This document shows, one piece after another, positions 49,401 to 61,720 of a stretch of DNA of 64,000 nucleotides. Every line of letters begins with the position of its first letter. Positions within the stretch are counted from its first letter, which is position 1. The position numbers were made by a program, and so were the translations under genes. The DNA is from Druceiella hillmani. Lineage: Eukaryota > Arthropoda > Insecta > Lepidoptera > Hepialidae. The stretch spans positions 9,115,501 to 9,179,500 of the forward strand of contig JAYKKI010000009.1 in NCBI GenBank assembly GCA_039881145.1. Reading direction: 5' to 3'. Below the pieces are notes generated by a model. That model was not told where the DNA came from, did not search any database, and was given only the letters and a program-made list of their open reading frames with translations.

Positions 49401-50254
49401 TATGAGCTTTCATTGTGTGTTTAAAGCCTAATTTTCTATCTCTTTTCAGGTCTTGTTATGTACATCTTGATTTCAGGTTAGATAGTAGAATATTCACATC
49501 TTCGTTTTCCAAAAGGTATATCTGAGCAAACTATATCACTGTCTGTTCTGTTTCGTCATATTTATCCATACATTTATGTGTAATAGTTGTCCATGCTTTT
49601 TTCTTATCACTTTCGTTTATTTTATATCTTATTTTATTGACGAAAGTTTGCTCATTTCTTTCATTAAGCTCATTTGAAAATAAATATTCCACAATACTGA
49701 AAACAATACTTATGTTATTCTTTTTCAGTAATTGTTTGGCATTTATGCCAGGGTATCGGTCCGTTAATATCATATAAATATAGTAACTTTGTATCATATT
49801 TTTTATAAGTTTAATAAAATCATTGAAATTTTGATTTCTTTATGTGAAAATATAAAGATATCTATTAATGATCAACCTGACAAATGGTTTAGCTATTTTT
49901 TGTTGACCTTGATCTCCGGAAGCTTCCAATATTACCAATTGATGCAATAAGAAATGGGCTTCTTGCTGTATCATTGCCATGCTATATATTTTGATTTTCT
50001 CCTTGACTTGTTTTTTATTAAAATTTCATATTCATCACAGATTTGTTTAACGTTTACTATCATATTTTTGCTGTGTAGAATGGGGTTATTTTATTTGTCT
50101 TATTACTCTGTGTTATTCCAATGTGGCAATAAATAATATGAGCGTTTAAGAGAATTTTGCTAACTTATTCTGATAGTATTATTTTTTTCCATCTTTTATA
50201 CTTTTTGTAGTAAATTTCGTCTTCGAATACAAGTTTGTTTTTGCCATTTTGTAC

Positions 50255-50720
50255 TATATGTTCTCAAAAGTTTTCGTAAAAATTATGATGTTGTCTATAA
50301 AATTTACTTCAAAATTAGAAAGTTTGTATTTTCTTACGATGTTGCTTAATATCCTGTGGATAATCAGTTGCTAAATATTCTTTGGAGTTTCATGGAAAAT
50401 GGCTGGAGCAGTTTTTAATCCAAACGGGAGGCACGTCCACTGGAAACCCTTTTTGTGTGACAAGTTTTTTTATCTATCTTATATTTTCAAATCAATTGAC
50501 CAAAATGCTGAATTTATATCAAAAGTAGAAAAATATTTACAGTTTACAGTTTTTATCATTAAATCTTCAATCAATGAAAATTATTGTGATTGAGGGACTA
50601 TTTTACTCAATTTTCTAAAATCAATACGTAACCTTTTTTCCTTTTTTCTTCTTTATATTCTAGATTTACTGGAGCAGCAAATGGGGTTTAAGATGCCTCA
50701 ATCAAATTGTCCTGTAGTAG
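50255..50720 (-). pseudogene. Reverse transcriptase remnant
   Basis: On the minus strand the order is RIDFRKLSKIVPQ, then FSTFDINSAFWSI (containing the first catalytic Asp), then FQWTCLPFGLKTAPAIFH (the palm 'LPFGL-x-x-APA-x-F' block), then NFIDNIIIF where the family has Y(L/V/I)DD. The second Asp of the catalytic pair is therefore Asn here. The frame changes between blocks and stops occur. The thumb and RNase H are not recognisable. Confidence 0.88.
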
Positions 50721-51149
50721 TATTGATATTTGATTTTCTATTCCTCTTCTATATTCAGCTGAGCATACAGATGCTTTTATAACAGGATTTATCCACCATC
50801 AAGCCAATGTGAGCTTCGTAATCTCGTACTGTGCCGATGTCATATTTATCCTTGGCAAAAACTTATTTATATTTTTCTATCAACTTATTAATTTCTGATT
50901 GTTGTTATAAATATAGGTGGTTTACCAACATTTTAAATTCATCCGAATTTATATATTCATTGAAATTCATTTCACATTTGTTTATGGATTTAGGTTCTTG
51001 TCTATAACTTGGAGTATAAAAAAATCCTACATCCTTTTTGTCGTCTAGTACATTAGGAATTTTTTGACATTTGTTTTATTCGAAGTATCATTTTCTGAGT
51101 ACTTATTGTCCTTCATGTCCCCTTTATTTGAGGTGATCTTCTTTTGTTT

Positions 51150-51290
51150 TTAAATTTTTTGATGCAGTCAAAACCAATCAGCAAATTGAGATTAAATTTT
51201 TCATTATCTATTAAAAAAATATTCATAATTCCTTCAATATTATAAATCTTCAAGTTTACCATTTGTAAATGACTTGTGCGTCTCACAATT
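51150..51290 (-). pseudogene. Aspartic protease C-terminal remnant
   Basis: The minus strand reads LKIYNIEGIMNIFLIDN, then FNLNLLIGFDCIKKF, matching the 'LIGLD-x-I' end of gypsy-type proteases. The DTG active-site half was not found upstream. Confidence 0.65.
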
Positions 51291-51690
51291 GCAAAAAATT
51301 CCTAAAATCTCAATTTCATTTTGGTTTCTATTAATTTCCACTTTTCCACGTTCACATTATTTATTAAAGTCTTTAATCTACTAGGAGGAATTTGAGTTCC
51401 TGCCAGTAAATTTTACCATCATGAAATCTTTTGCAATTTTTCCTAAATTTTAAGTTTCAGATTTTTTTTTCTAACAATTTTTTTTATGTTTGATTTGAGT
51501 CAATAAGTGTAAATTCAGCATTATTTGTTTTTTTCTGAAATTTCTTCTAGGTAAAAATCATTAAAATTCAAATTGTGTTCTTCATCAAAATATATTTCAG
51601 ATATGTCATCATTCAAAGTTATCCATATTTTCTTTATTTGGTGTCTTTTGAATATATTTGGCGTTAATTTTGTAGAAATTCATTATTCGC

Positions 51691-51770
51691 AATTAAATGA
51701 AACTACGTGATGTAGTATTATTTCTACTATCTAGTAGAAATAATACTACATCACGTAGTTTCATTTAATT
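51691..51770. repeat. Perfect 80-bp palindrome
   Basis: A 39-bp arm (starting aattaaatgaaactacgtga), two central bases (tc), then the exact complement of the arm. It is flanked by 'tttggtgtctttt' (51640) and 'attggtgtctttt' (51768). It lies inside the minus-strand gypsy element between the gag-like and protease-like pieces. Confidence 0.97.
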
Positions 51771-52077
51771 GGTGTCTTTTATTTAACGATTTCTTTACCT
51801 TGGCATAGTTGGAAGTATTTGCAATTACTTGACATAGATTTGCAGGTTGGTACTTGACTGGTATTCCAAAAATCTGTCCATTAAGTTTAGCTATCGAAGT
51901 TATGCATATAACATTTGATTTTCCATCTGCTGTTGGTTTCGTAGCGAAATCAAACTTCAACTTTTCCATAATTCTTGAAATATTTGCAGAAAATTTTGTT
52001 TTATAATGTTTTTTTAAACTTTGTACTTGATGGGAATATTGAAACAAAGACGTAATTGCTTTTCTCTGTGAAAACAA
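51771..52077 (-). pseudogene. Possible gag-derived open frame
   Basis: A minus-strand frame just inside the 5' LTR, where gag starts in such elements. About 100 codons, basic (LKFDFATKPTADGKSN, VKKSLNKRHQ). Its first residues are read from LTR sequence, so the true start is lower, near 52010. No zinc knuckle is present. Called on position only. Confidence 0.4.
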
Positions 52078-52327
52078 AAGTTTTATTTACAATATGTTTC
52101 TACAACAATTAATCAATTACATTACCTTATAAATTAAAGATTTACGTAATGTAATTAACAAAAGAAACAACTAATTTTATAAAACAAAGTTTCTTATAAT
52201 AATAATAACCTCTATCTCATATTTCGACGAAAATCACAACTGAAACTCTAAAAACTCTAAAAACTCTTAACATAGCGCGGCAAATTCTTTTTTTTTTAAT
52301 GCGATGACACTAGCATACAAGCGTAGT

Positions 52328-52335
<8 letters not shown>
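52029..52335 (-). repeat. 5' LTR of the minus-strand gypsy element
   Basis: Same block order as the left LTR. Its outer end is not clean: after 'gcgtagtggta' it runs into a (TA)n tract, so the last bases and any target-site duplication have been overwritten. Confidence 0.85.
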
Positions 52336-52458
<123 letters not shown>

Positions 52459-53638
52459 TGAATACATAAAATATTCTGTGAGGGTAATGAAATGGATTTT
52501 AAAGTCTTAGATAAACATTTAATAAAACATAATTGAAATTGACAATATTTAATAATAAAAATTTTATTTGCATTAAAAAAATTCAATATAAACTTATCGC
52601 CAAACTATTTTAAATTTAAAGCTCTCCAGCTATGTTGTTATCTCGATTCTGAATATTTCACAATTTGTTGAAATGCATTTTCCCAGGGGTTGAATCTATG
52701 TTTAATGATGGAAATATTAATTTATTTAAAGTTTTTTTTATTAAACCAAAGAAAAAATTTAAATAACATTTTTCTGGATAGAGAAAAAAAATAAAATAAC
52801 ATTTTTGTGGAGGGAATAGGACGCGAAATAAAAGATCTCTTATCCTTTTCTTCTTGTCCTTTTTTCTCTAAAACTAGTAGATAATCGACCGAGCACGCAA
52901 TAAATTGGATCTTGTTATATTTATTTTAATAAATTTATATTTACATAAAGTGACAATTTTTTTTATTTTGTTATAAAACTATATTCTTTCCTATTTCTAG
53001 GTGAATGTTTCAACTAAAATTGTTGAAGATTTTTTGCCTATGACTCTAATGACTTGCAACTTTGAATTACAAAGACAGCTAATGTTCTGAAATTTCATAA
53101 CTTTCTTAAAGTAATATTTTCTTTAAATTTGCCTTTTGAAGTACAAAAATATAATAATTTAAAGTCCAAATGACTGGTTGCCAAACCGTTTACAGATTGT
53201 AAGGCTCTATTGAATAAATAATTTCTATTCATTGTTTGTAATCCGTTTAAATGTCGATAAGTCATGACTAGACCGTAAGCAAGGAAACCTAAATAATTTT
53301 GAAGCATGTTTTTAATTAAATTTCAAGGACTATTAATGTACCATTTTTGTAAATATTGACATGAGGACAAGGATTGGTATAAAGATAGAATTTAAATATT
53401 GGCCAATTCAGAAACATTTTTTAAATTTTCTTCTAATTTTGCATTAAAAAATCCTAGAAAACCATTATTAAAATATTCATTACAAAACAATGATATTTAT
53501 ATCCATTCAAAGTTTAAGGAAGATAAATTGGTAAGCAAGTTGCAATCGAAAATATGTACTTTTTACTACCTTGTTTTAGCTGCAAAAACTATCACATGTC
53601 ATGCCTATTGTGTTACTCAATGGCATATTAATATTTAC

Positions 53639-53640
<2 letters not shown>
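52459..53640. other. AT-rich DNA, nothing recognised
   Basis: No gene or repeat seen. Confidence 0.5.
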
Positions 53641-53641
<1 letters not shown>

Positions 53642-53691
<50 letters not shown>

Positions 53692-53693
53692 TG
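53642..53693. repeat. (TA)n microsatellite
   Basis: TA run of about 50 bp. Confidence 0.97.
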
Positions 53694-55370
53694 CTTATAT
53701 TTTACGAATATGGCTTAATTTTAGATTAAATGAAACGTGTTTAATACGAGAACAGTTAGGGTTTTGTAAACAGTTAGGTGCACATAAACCTTAAAAAGTA
53801 CATATTATTTGTACTTAACCATTTGAAAGAGTAATATTATTTTAATCTTTGCTAGGGTTTTCCTATAATTTTTTTTTGTTAATAATATGTATTCAAAAAG
53901 CGCTCCTGATTTGGTTAATTCTAACAAAAACATAAGCAAATGTTGGGATAACTCATTCTTGCTTAAGTTGCTGCTAACCTTTATCTATGTATAGCTAATC
54001 AATTTGGAATCTACGTACAGCCATTCGATACATACGGTTAGAGTTTTTTCAATTGTAACTGACTTTGTCTCAACGAGGGTTAAATAGATTTTTTGTTAAT
54101 TTTGTTTAAACTTGAAGCTTATAATTATTGTTTTTTCTTAAATTTAGTATGAAATTGCACTCAAGTGTTTAACGGTAAAACTTTACATCATTAATAAACA
54201 CGGATTATGCATTATTTATGAAAATTTTTATCATTTCTCACAAAAAATGCTTTTCTGTTTAGACAAGCGATCGAGGATAGTTTAAATTTTATTATCAAGT
54301 AAATTTATTTTTATTTTCAAACTTCTTCAGTTACATTCTTCTACAACGATATAAAGGAGGCATAGACTTACTACCAAATGTCTGTAATCAAATAAAGGCT
54401 ATACCAAATTTTTAGACGCTTTTACTAGTGCTTAAAAATTTGAGATCTTGGAAAACATCTGTTTTAAAAAAATTATAGAACACTTAATTCTCTAAAAAAA
54501 TATTTATTTATTTTCCTTATGCTGTCAACGCAATTCACGAGATATTTATCTTAAAAATGTTTAAGGCGATTAGCACGATACATAGTATAAATTAGTAACG
54601 TACAAATACGAACTAATGAATCACCGCGAACCCTTAAAAGAATACAAGTTAATGACCTAAGTTAATTAAACGAACTACTAACTATAGCACCATTATTGAC
54701 AAATGGTGTAGAGCGCCATTTCTAAAATTGTGTCCTACAAACCAAAAACTTACATTAAGGATAAGAATTAAAAGTGTAGCACTAAAATTTTAAAATTTTA
54801 CAAAATGTTGTTATTAAACTAAACATCTATAAAGTCTTTAAAAAAAACTCTTCAACGTATATTTCTAAAGAAATACATATTTTGTGTGAGTTTTCCTTTA
54901 ATTCTGTTAATACATAAGTTCTTTCTTTTAAGTTAGTTATACTCTCGAACAAGCACATGACAAAATTTCAATAAAAAAAACTTTCGGAAACTAATTAAAA
55001 GTTAAAGAATACACAAAGCAGCCAATAGTAACACATTGTGTTTTGCATTAGATACATATGATGGTATGTACAATCAAATAAACTCGTCGCTTTGAAGAAT
55101 TAATTATTCCCAAACTAAATTATTAAAGGGAAACCGCGTATTCCTATTGCGCAACGGGGAAACCATGAAAATTTCTAAATTGGGTAAATTCGTCCTGATC
55201 GATTTGACCCAACCGGAAGTCTCCTCAGGGACACTGAGACGAATAGTAATACGATTTTATAGACAATATTAGATTATTCACTCCAGTCAAATTGATTAAA
55301 TTTCCTTATTCACTTGTTTCATCCAAAGTTATATTTCCTGGCTAAAAGGCATAGTAAATCAAATTTATGT

Positions 55371-55372
<2 letters not shown>
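53694..55372. other. AT-rich DNA with one GC-richer patch
   Basis: No gene. The patch at 55130-55245 holds 'gggaaacc' twice (55131, 55157) and 'ccggaagtctcctcaggg', with no open frame across it. Confidence 0.45.

Positions 55373-55427
<55 letters not shown>
55373..55427. repeat. (TA)n microsatellite
   Basis: TA run of about 55 bp. Confidence 0.97.
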
Positions 55428-55429
<2 letters not shown>

Positions 55430-57180
55430 ATCCACTTTGTTATTACATCCTTTTCAATAATTTATTTTTTAAATGAGATAAGCGGCTTTATTTACCGAAT
55501 ATTTGATGTTTTTGCTGAATTGTTTCAAATATTAAGGCTGAAGCTACATGTGATTACAAAGTACAAATTTGTTTATTTAATGACTAATTTACCTTTTAAA
55601 AAGATATTAAGACATTAAAATGTTGTTCAAGAATAAAATATAGTTGTCATAAATATTTGCAACAATTGAGTTATTCCTACGGAACGAAGAAGAGTTGGAT
55701 ATGGTTCTGCGCATACTTATTGCTTTGTATAAAAATCATATAGGATTTTCTTAGGTTTGATGTTATACTATATAACGATTATGCACTAGACTTAATTCGT
55801 TGAACTACTAATGCGATCTCATTCTCTTGTTTTGCAGTTGCAAGATTAAATTTGTTTAATTTTCTACCACTCTTTTCCTTTAGTAATCATCAAATAAAAA
55901 GCAGAAAAAGAAATTAAAACACAACTGTTGGTCTCTCTCTGGATATATTGATATTGGCTTCAGCCGTAATGGTCATTTATTGTTAATACGTTTTTAGTAA
56001 TGAATTTGGGACTTCTCTAGAAAGGTGGTCGAAAATTTTCGAATAGCTTATTAAAAGATAAGGTATAAATAAGACAAAGTGCACTTGGTTAAAGAATGTT
56101 AGCCTTGATACCTTCAAAGGTATCACGACAAATAAAATTAATCCAAATCTATAAAATTAATCCAGACCTTTTTGCGTTGTAATTCAATATTTATCAAAAA
56201 GTATTGATGTCACAAAAGAAGTTGCCAATGGCTTTGTGAAGGACAAATATGATTTTTAGTACCTAACCTAAATTGAGTACTAAAAAGTGAATTCTGAGAG
56301 TTTAATATCAAGGATTCATACTTAGTGATTTCAGATCAGGTAGATGCGAGTAATCAACAGTGCCGAGTTTACTTTCTGTCTGATAACGATATACCATGTA
56401 CTCGAAATACACTTGTCAAAAATGATGGAAACTCAGGGCTAGATTCTGTTTGCACAATCACCGTATTCACTTGATGTTACCCCATCATTATTTTACAGAA
56501 TCAAAAATTCTTGAGTATGGTATATATAACATAATTTTAGGAGCTTACTATTATTTCATTTTAATTATTTATAGATAAATATATTGTCTTCTTTATTCTA
56601 CTTTGGATATTGTGATGATTAATTTGAACACAAAACAATTAATGATACTTAAAAAAATACATAATTTTTTTTAAAATTTAAGTCATGAAATTTTTACGGT
56701 GAAATCATATTACCATTGACCAAGACTTGTTAGCCAGCCTAAAATAACAAGCAGTACTGGATATAATTAATTTAAACAATTGTGATAGCTTTTATTTTAC
56801 GATTGACAGATTGTTACGGTTGAAGGTGTGTAATATATAAAATATGTATGAAATATATAAAACTTGTAGTTTTAGAAGTAAACAGATATAAAATACGATT
56901 ATTATAGTAAAGAATTTGTAAAAATTCTTTTTAAAGTCTACGAAGAAAAAAGATGTTAAAACGATTTTATAAATATCAAGGAAAAAAACTTAAGGTAAAG
57001 GGACCCTATACATGGATCGATGAGATTGAATCCTTTGATGCTGATTAATTTGAAATAGTAATTAAATATAACGTTTTCTCGAATTACTTGTTGTACGTAA
57101 ACTCTTGCTAACATCACCATTATATATTCATATTGTCTCTTATTGAACAACTTTTAATATACTATATTATTAAGTCATTC
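55428..57180. other. AT-rich DNA, nothing recognised
   Basis: Only a short direct repeat of 'ataaaattaatcca' (56133 and 56151). Confidence 0.5.
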
Positions 57181-57860
57181 CATTCAAACTTGCGCGTATA
57201 TATATCCCGAGCAGATATTGTGGGTGTTGCCTTATTAGGAGTAGGTTTCGAAAAACGGCATTATAGCGCTCCTCGATAATCCTTCTGTGGGAACATGGAG
57301 TATCCCCTTCCCCAGCACCTCATGCATATTTTAATTTTTTGTCACAAGGACATTTATATCTGGTATATGAATTTCACGGGGAACATCGGCCACAGTCAAG
57401 TCTCTTCTTTAATGTAACTCGTCTTTCAAAGCGGCGACGTCCTCTTCGTGTTAAGGTGCTAAGTGGTGAGGCCCTCTTCGATTCTCTTTTATAAAAACTC
57501 TGGCCTCATGAAAAGCTTTTAACTAAAATTGTATTGTCTTTGAAGAATACGCGGAACCACCTAACGATTTTCCAAGATCTTTATGAATGTCATTTGCACT
57601 TTTGTCTAAAAGAACACCAAAACTTAATAAAATTGCGTTCGTCAAACCTACTAATTCAATTAATAATTTATTTCGGCCCATTTAAAAGATATGTAAAATA
57701 TGTATTGACAGAAAGACGCACTAAATTTTACCAAAGAAAAACCAAGTATAAATATCGATATTTCGCGCAACCTGAAAAAACAGGAGGTCAAGAACTGGAC
57801 ATGTACGCTAGAGGTGAGGCGTATTTATTGTCATCGATAAAAATACTCCATATCTGAGAT
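57181..57860. other. GC-richer stretch with an unrecognised open frame
   Basis: 57190-57500 is richer in G+C than its flanks and closed in all frames. It is followed by a plus-strand frame (57534-57857, 107 codons, Lys/Arg-rich, ending in 'FAQPEKTGGQEL' and 'ARGEAYLLSS'). No domain, signal peptide or membrane segment is evident. It lies 0.9 kb upstream of the THAP-like exons on the same strand but has no THAP N-terminal zinc-finger pattern. Confidence 0.25.
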
Positions 57861-58737
57861 CAAAATACGTACTTGGTATGCTTACGTACTCATATCTTTG
57901 TTTAGCTAGCTATTGTTATTTCACGGATACCGTACGCAGGTTTTGTCGCTCTATCATATCTAAAACCTATATGAAATACAGGACAAATAGAATATCTGAG
58001 TACTCGTAAGTCTTAATAATTTTAAAGTATTTAATACGAGTATGTTAAATATACTCGTGTACTCGTTTTACCCATTACTTTAAGTATTATACAAATATTT
58101 ACTCAATACGACAAGTACGAGTATTTTAAAGTACGGATTTAAATACAATGCTCTTTTCGTTTAATGATTCTCCGTTTTTCTATTGGAATAACTGAGTATA
58201 ATTACTCTGTAGTGGTCAAAGAAAATTACAAAAAATGTTATTTTTACCATAAAATTTTAACTCTAAATCCTTATTCAAGCAATATGAAAAATAATTATTA
58301 TTCTTGAAATGAAAGTTTTATCCAACATTAAAGTAAAACAACTACGGAAAAGTGATTTCAAACATAATTACATTAAAGGTGGTAAAAAAAATTACGTAAT
58401 CCGTTTTTTAAAATTACGTGATAAAAAATAGATCATGATAATAATGTGATCCATCTTTTAAATTAAAAGTAATTATTGTGAATAACACACAAATTGCAGT
58501 TTCGCGACGAAGTTTTTTCTTGTCAGAAAACTCCGTGAAATTATTTCAAACATTATTGGGTGTATTCGCTGGTAGTAAATTGTTTTTCCAAATTAAATTT
58601 TTCACTTAATCATGTTGTGAGTAGCATTTATATTTAATCAAACGTTGTTTGTTGTAAGTTTTCTTCCAATTGAAAGAAAGAAAAAGGCGGATTGATTACA
58701 TTTGTTATACCTTACTCAATGTTTTGTTTTTTTGCAG
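57861..58737. other. AT-rich DNA before the THAP-like exon
   Basis: No coding pattern. 'tactcgt' and 'acgagta' strings recur at 58005-58130. Its end (gttttgtttttttgcag) is the polypyrimidine tract and acceptor of the next feature. Confidence 0.45.
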
Positions 58738-58999
58738 GGAAAAAGCGTGGCTAAAATTGAGTGGCCGGGAGAATTGAACAGTTAATTGGAATGACCTCCT
58801 CAGACGTAAACAATGCATCTGCGGAAGACACTTTATTAATGAAAACTTTAAAACCTTCCAGCCTATGAAATTATTATACAGTAATGCTACACCGAGCCAG
58901 TATTAGCCAATACCGACTGAAGAAACCAGAACAGCAGTCGAACAACCAAGTATGAGCTCAGGCACAGTTGCGACAGGAACTACCACAGCAAGACCTTAG
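58738..58999 (+). pseudogene. THAP-type zinc-finger exon, broken
   Basis: A strong splice acceptor (tttgtttttttgcag, ending at 58737) precedes a frame reading EKAWLKLSGREN, a TGA (58775-58777), then WNDLLRRKQCICGRHFINENF and FQPMKLLYSNATPSQY, then a TAG (58904-58906) and an acidic Ser/Thr-rich stretch. This fits the second half of a THAP domain: a Trp in an alpha helix, then the C-x2-H zinc ligands (Cys 58820-58822, His 58829-58831) in C-x-x-HF, then L-x-x-x-A-x-P. THAP domains are C2CH DNA-binding fingers found in P-element-type transposases and host regulators. The first C-x2-4-C pair should lie in an upstream exon, which I did not find. The two stops make this a pseudogene or a dead element copy, unless sequencing errors are involved. 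Confidence 0.6.
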
Positions 59000-59288
59000 C
59001 GACTTTTGTAGGAGAATAGCTAAGGTTATTTATGTGATAATACCATAATGTCCTTATGCACTCATTTTTTGCTTGCACAACTGTCGTTGGGGTACTAAAG
59101 AAAGTAAACAGTTCGGGAAAAAAAATAAAAAATTACCAAACTTACGTCATTTGTAATAAACTTATGTAGCTTGTAATAATTTCAGTTCCTGTTTTTTTAA
59201 ATATTCTTTAGACGTTAATGTTATCCTACTGTTATTCATCTCCCAAATTATTAATTAACTCGTCTGAATAATACATTCTTTTTTCCAG

Positions 59289-59374
59289 ACTCTTCTAACA
59301 GCTTTAGGAAACATCAGCAGCAATATTATCATATCCAACCAGCCTCAGAGATAGAACAGAGTTGTCACATGTAG
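59289..59374 (+). other. Candidate second exon of the THAP-like gene
   Basis: Acceptor ttctttttttccag (ending 59288), then a Ser/Gln-rich open stretch (SSNSFRKHQQQYYHIQP) to a donor-like site at CAT/GTAGGT (59370) or TAG/GTAATT (59374). Same strand, about 300 bp beyond exon 1. The good acceptor is the main evidence. Confidence 0.35.
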
Positions 59375-60257
59375 GTAATTTTAAATTTTTGGCATTGGAA
59401 ATTATTAATAAATACAGCTGTTGTGCAACTACAGTTGGTTATTCTGTAAAGTCGTTGATTAGTTGTTCTTATAGGGTTTTAAACATAGTAAAAAATCAGA
59501 AATATTACAATTTGATTAGATCATGTTTATAATTGAAATATACTATCGATCTGAACCTAATTTTTTGGAAACTTATTTATAACTGTAATCTATAGAGCCC
59601 TTGTGTGATAAAATTGAGAGCAGAGTAAAATATTACCGGTATCCGTAACACTTGAAACTGTCAAGTGGTCAAATCAAATAATTTTCAATTTAGATGTAGT
59701 ATTTTTATTTTACATATATATGGGCATAGCCAGTGTTTTGTAGTGTGGCACAGCGTCCAGAAAAAAAACTATTCAAAATAATTCAAGTTATATTGAAAGA
59801 AAAATTGTTGAATATTACTATTGATTCATATTAATATGACCCGCGATTAAAGCAAACATTTTATGTTACGCGATTTTTTAATACTACGTAAATTTAAAAA
59901 ATTAGATGATTGTGAACAATATCGTTTTTTCCTCCAAACTAAAAATGCTAGTGATGCCAATGTCTATATGTAATGTTATTGTATCGTGTTTCACTAAATT
60001 TTAATTCAATTCTTTTACCTAACCACTTCCTCTTCTTTTCCAATCCCGATGGAAGATACCCACCATCTTCCCGTGATTTCAATTGAAAAATAACACTGAT
60101 ATGTAACATTTTTAAATATATCAAGTCACAGAATATCATATATTTTTGGCCAAGCATGGGAGTTTGTCAAAAGTTTAAAAATATACTCCAACCATAAATA
60201 GATATCGCTATACTAAATACTCATGTCTGCCTCGTGTATATTTTTGCTTGTTTTCAG

Positions 60258-60301
60258 ATGTTGATGAGTTGCGCACTTCCATTTATACAATTACCACCTA
60301 G
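60258..60301 (+). other. Candidate terminal exon of the THAP-like gene
   Basis: Acceptor tgcttgttttcag (ending 60257), then DVDELRTSIYTITT in one frame to a TAG at 60299-60301. It lies about 65 bp before the satellite array. Whether phases agree with the previous exons cannot be settled because their ends are uncertain. Confidence 0.3.
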
Positions 60302-60999
60302 TTGATTCTAAAGTGCTACCTAGAGAAGCTTGGTGCTATTCACAACTGTATTTTCGAATTTATTTAAATGTCTTTCTTCAAATATTTTTATAATTTTAAT
60401 AAATTTATGAATGAAAATTACTTTTTTCTTTGATAACGCCATCTTTTAACAAAAATTTTACAGTAATGTTATTTTCATATATGTCTTTCTTAAAATATTT
60501 CTATAATTTCAATAAATTTATGAATTAAAGTTACTTTTTTCTTTGATAACGCCATCTTTTAACAAAAATGTTATAGTAATGTTATATTCAAATATGTCTT
60601 TCTTGAAATATTTTTATAATTTTAGTAAATTTATTAATTAAAATTACTTTTTTCTTTGATAATGCCATCTTTTAACAAAAATGTTATAGTAATGTTATTT
60701 TCATATATGTCTTTCTTGAAATATTTTTATAATTTTAATAAATTATTCAATTAAAATTTCTTTTTCTTTGGTAAAACCATATTTTAACAAAAATTTTATA
60801 GTCATGTTATTTTCATATATATCTTTCTTAAAATAATTTTAATAAATTTATAAATTAAAATTACTTTTTTCTTTGGTAACGCCATCTCTTAACAAAAATT
60901 TTACTGTAATGTTATTTTCATATATGTCTTTCTTGAAATATTTTGATAATTTTAATAAATTTATTAATTAAAATTACTTTTTTCTTTGATAATGCCATC

Positions 61000-61720
61000 T
61001 TTTAACAAAAATGTTATAGTAATGTTATTTTCATACATGTCTTTCTTGAAATATTTTTATAATTTTAATAAATTATTCAATCAAAATTTTTTTTTCTTTG
61101 GTAAAACCAAATTTTAACAAAAATTTTATAGTCATGTTATTTTCACATATATCTTTCTTAAAATATTTTTATAATTTTAATAAATTTATGAATTAAAATT
61201 ACTTTTTTCTTTGGTAACGCCATCTTTTAATAAAAATTTTATTTAAATGTTATTTTCATATATGTCTTTCTTGAAATATTTTTATAATTCTAATAAATTT
61301 ATGAATTAAAATTACTTTTTTTTGGTCACGCCATATTTTAACAAAAATTTTATAGTAATTTTATTTTCATATATGTTTTTCTTGAAATATTTTTATAATT
61401 TATCAATTAACATTACTTTTTTCTTTGATAACGCCATCTTTTAACAAAAATTTTATAGTAAAGTCATTTTCATATATATATTTTTTAAAACATTTTTATA
61501 ATTTTAATAAATTTATGCATTAAAACTACTTTTTACTTTGGTAACGCCATCTTTTAACAAAAATTTTACTGTAATGTTATTTTCATTTATGTCTTTCTTG
61601 AAATATTTTGATAATTTTAATAAATTTATGAATTAAAATTACTTTTCTCTTTGGTAACGCCATCTTTTATTAAAAATTTTATTTAAATGTCTTTCTTGAA
61701 ATATGTTTGTAATTTTATTA
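61000..61720. repeat. Higher-order unit within the satellite, copy 1
   Basis: This run of about six variant monomers is nearly identical to 63280-64000. The rare variant 'tcatacatgt' lies at 61031 and again at 63310, an offset of 2,279 bp. Identity across roughly 700 bp far exceeds that between neighbouring monomers. Confidence 0.9.

Noticed and set aside
51691..51770. microRNA precursor
   Set aside because: Perfect 39-bp arms with a 2-base centre do not resemble a pre-miRNA, which has a real loop and bulges.
53399..53794. 131-codon plus-strand frame as a gene
   Set aside because: A third of it is a TA microsatellite and the rest has no recognisable domain.
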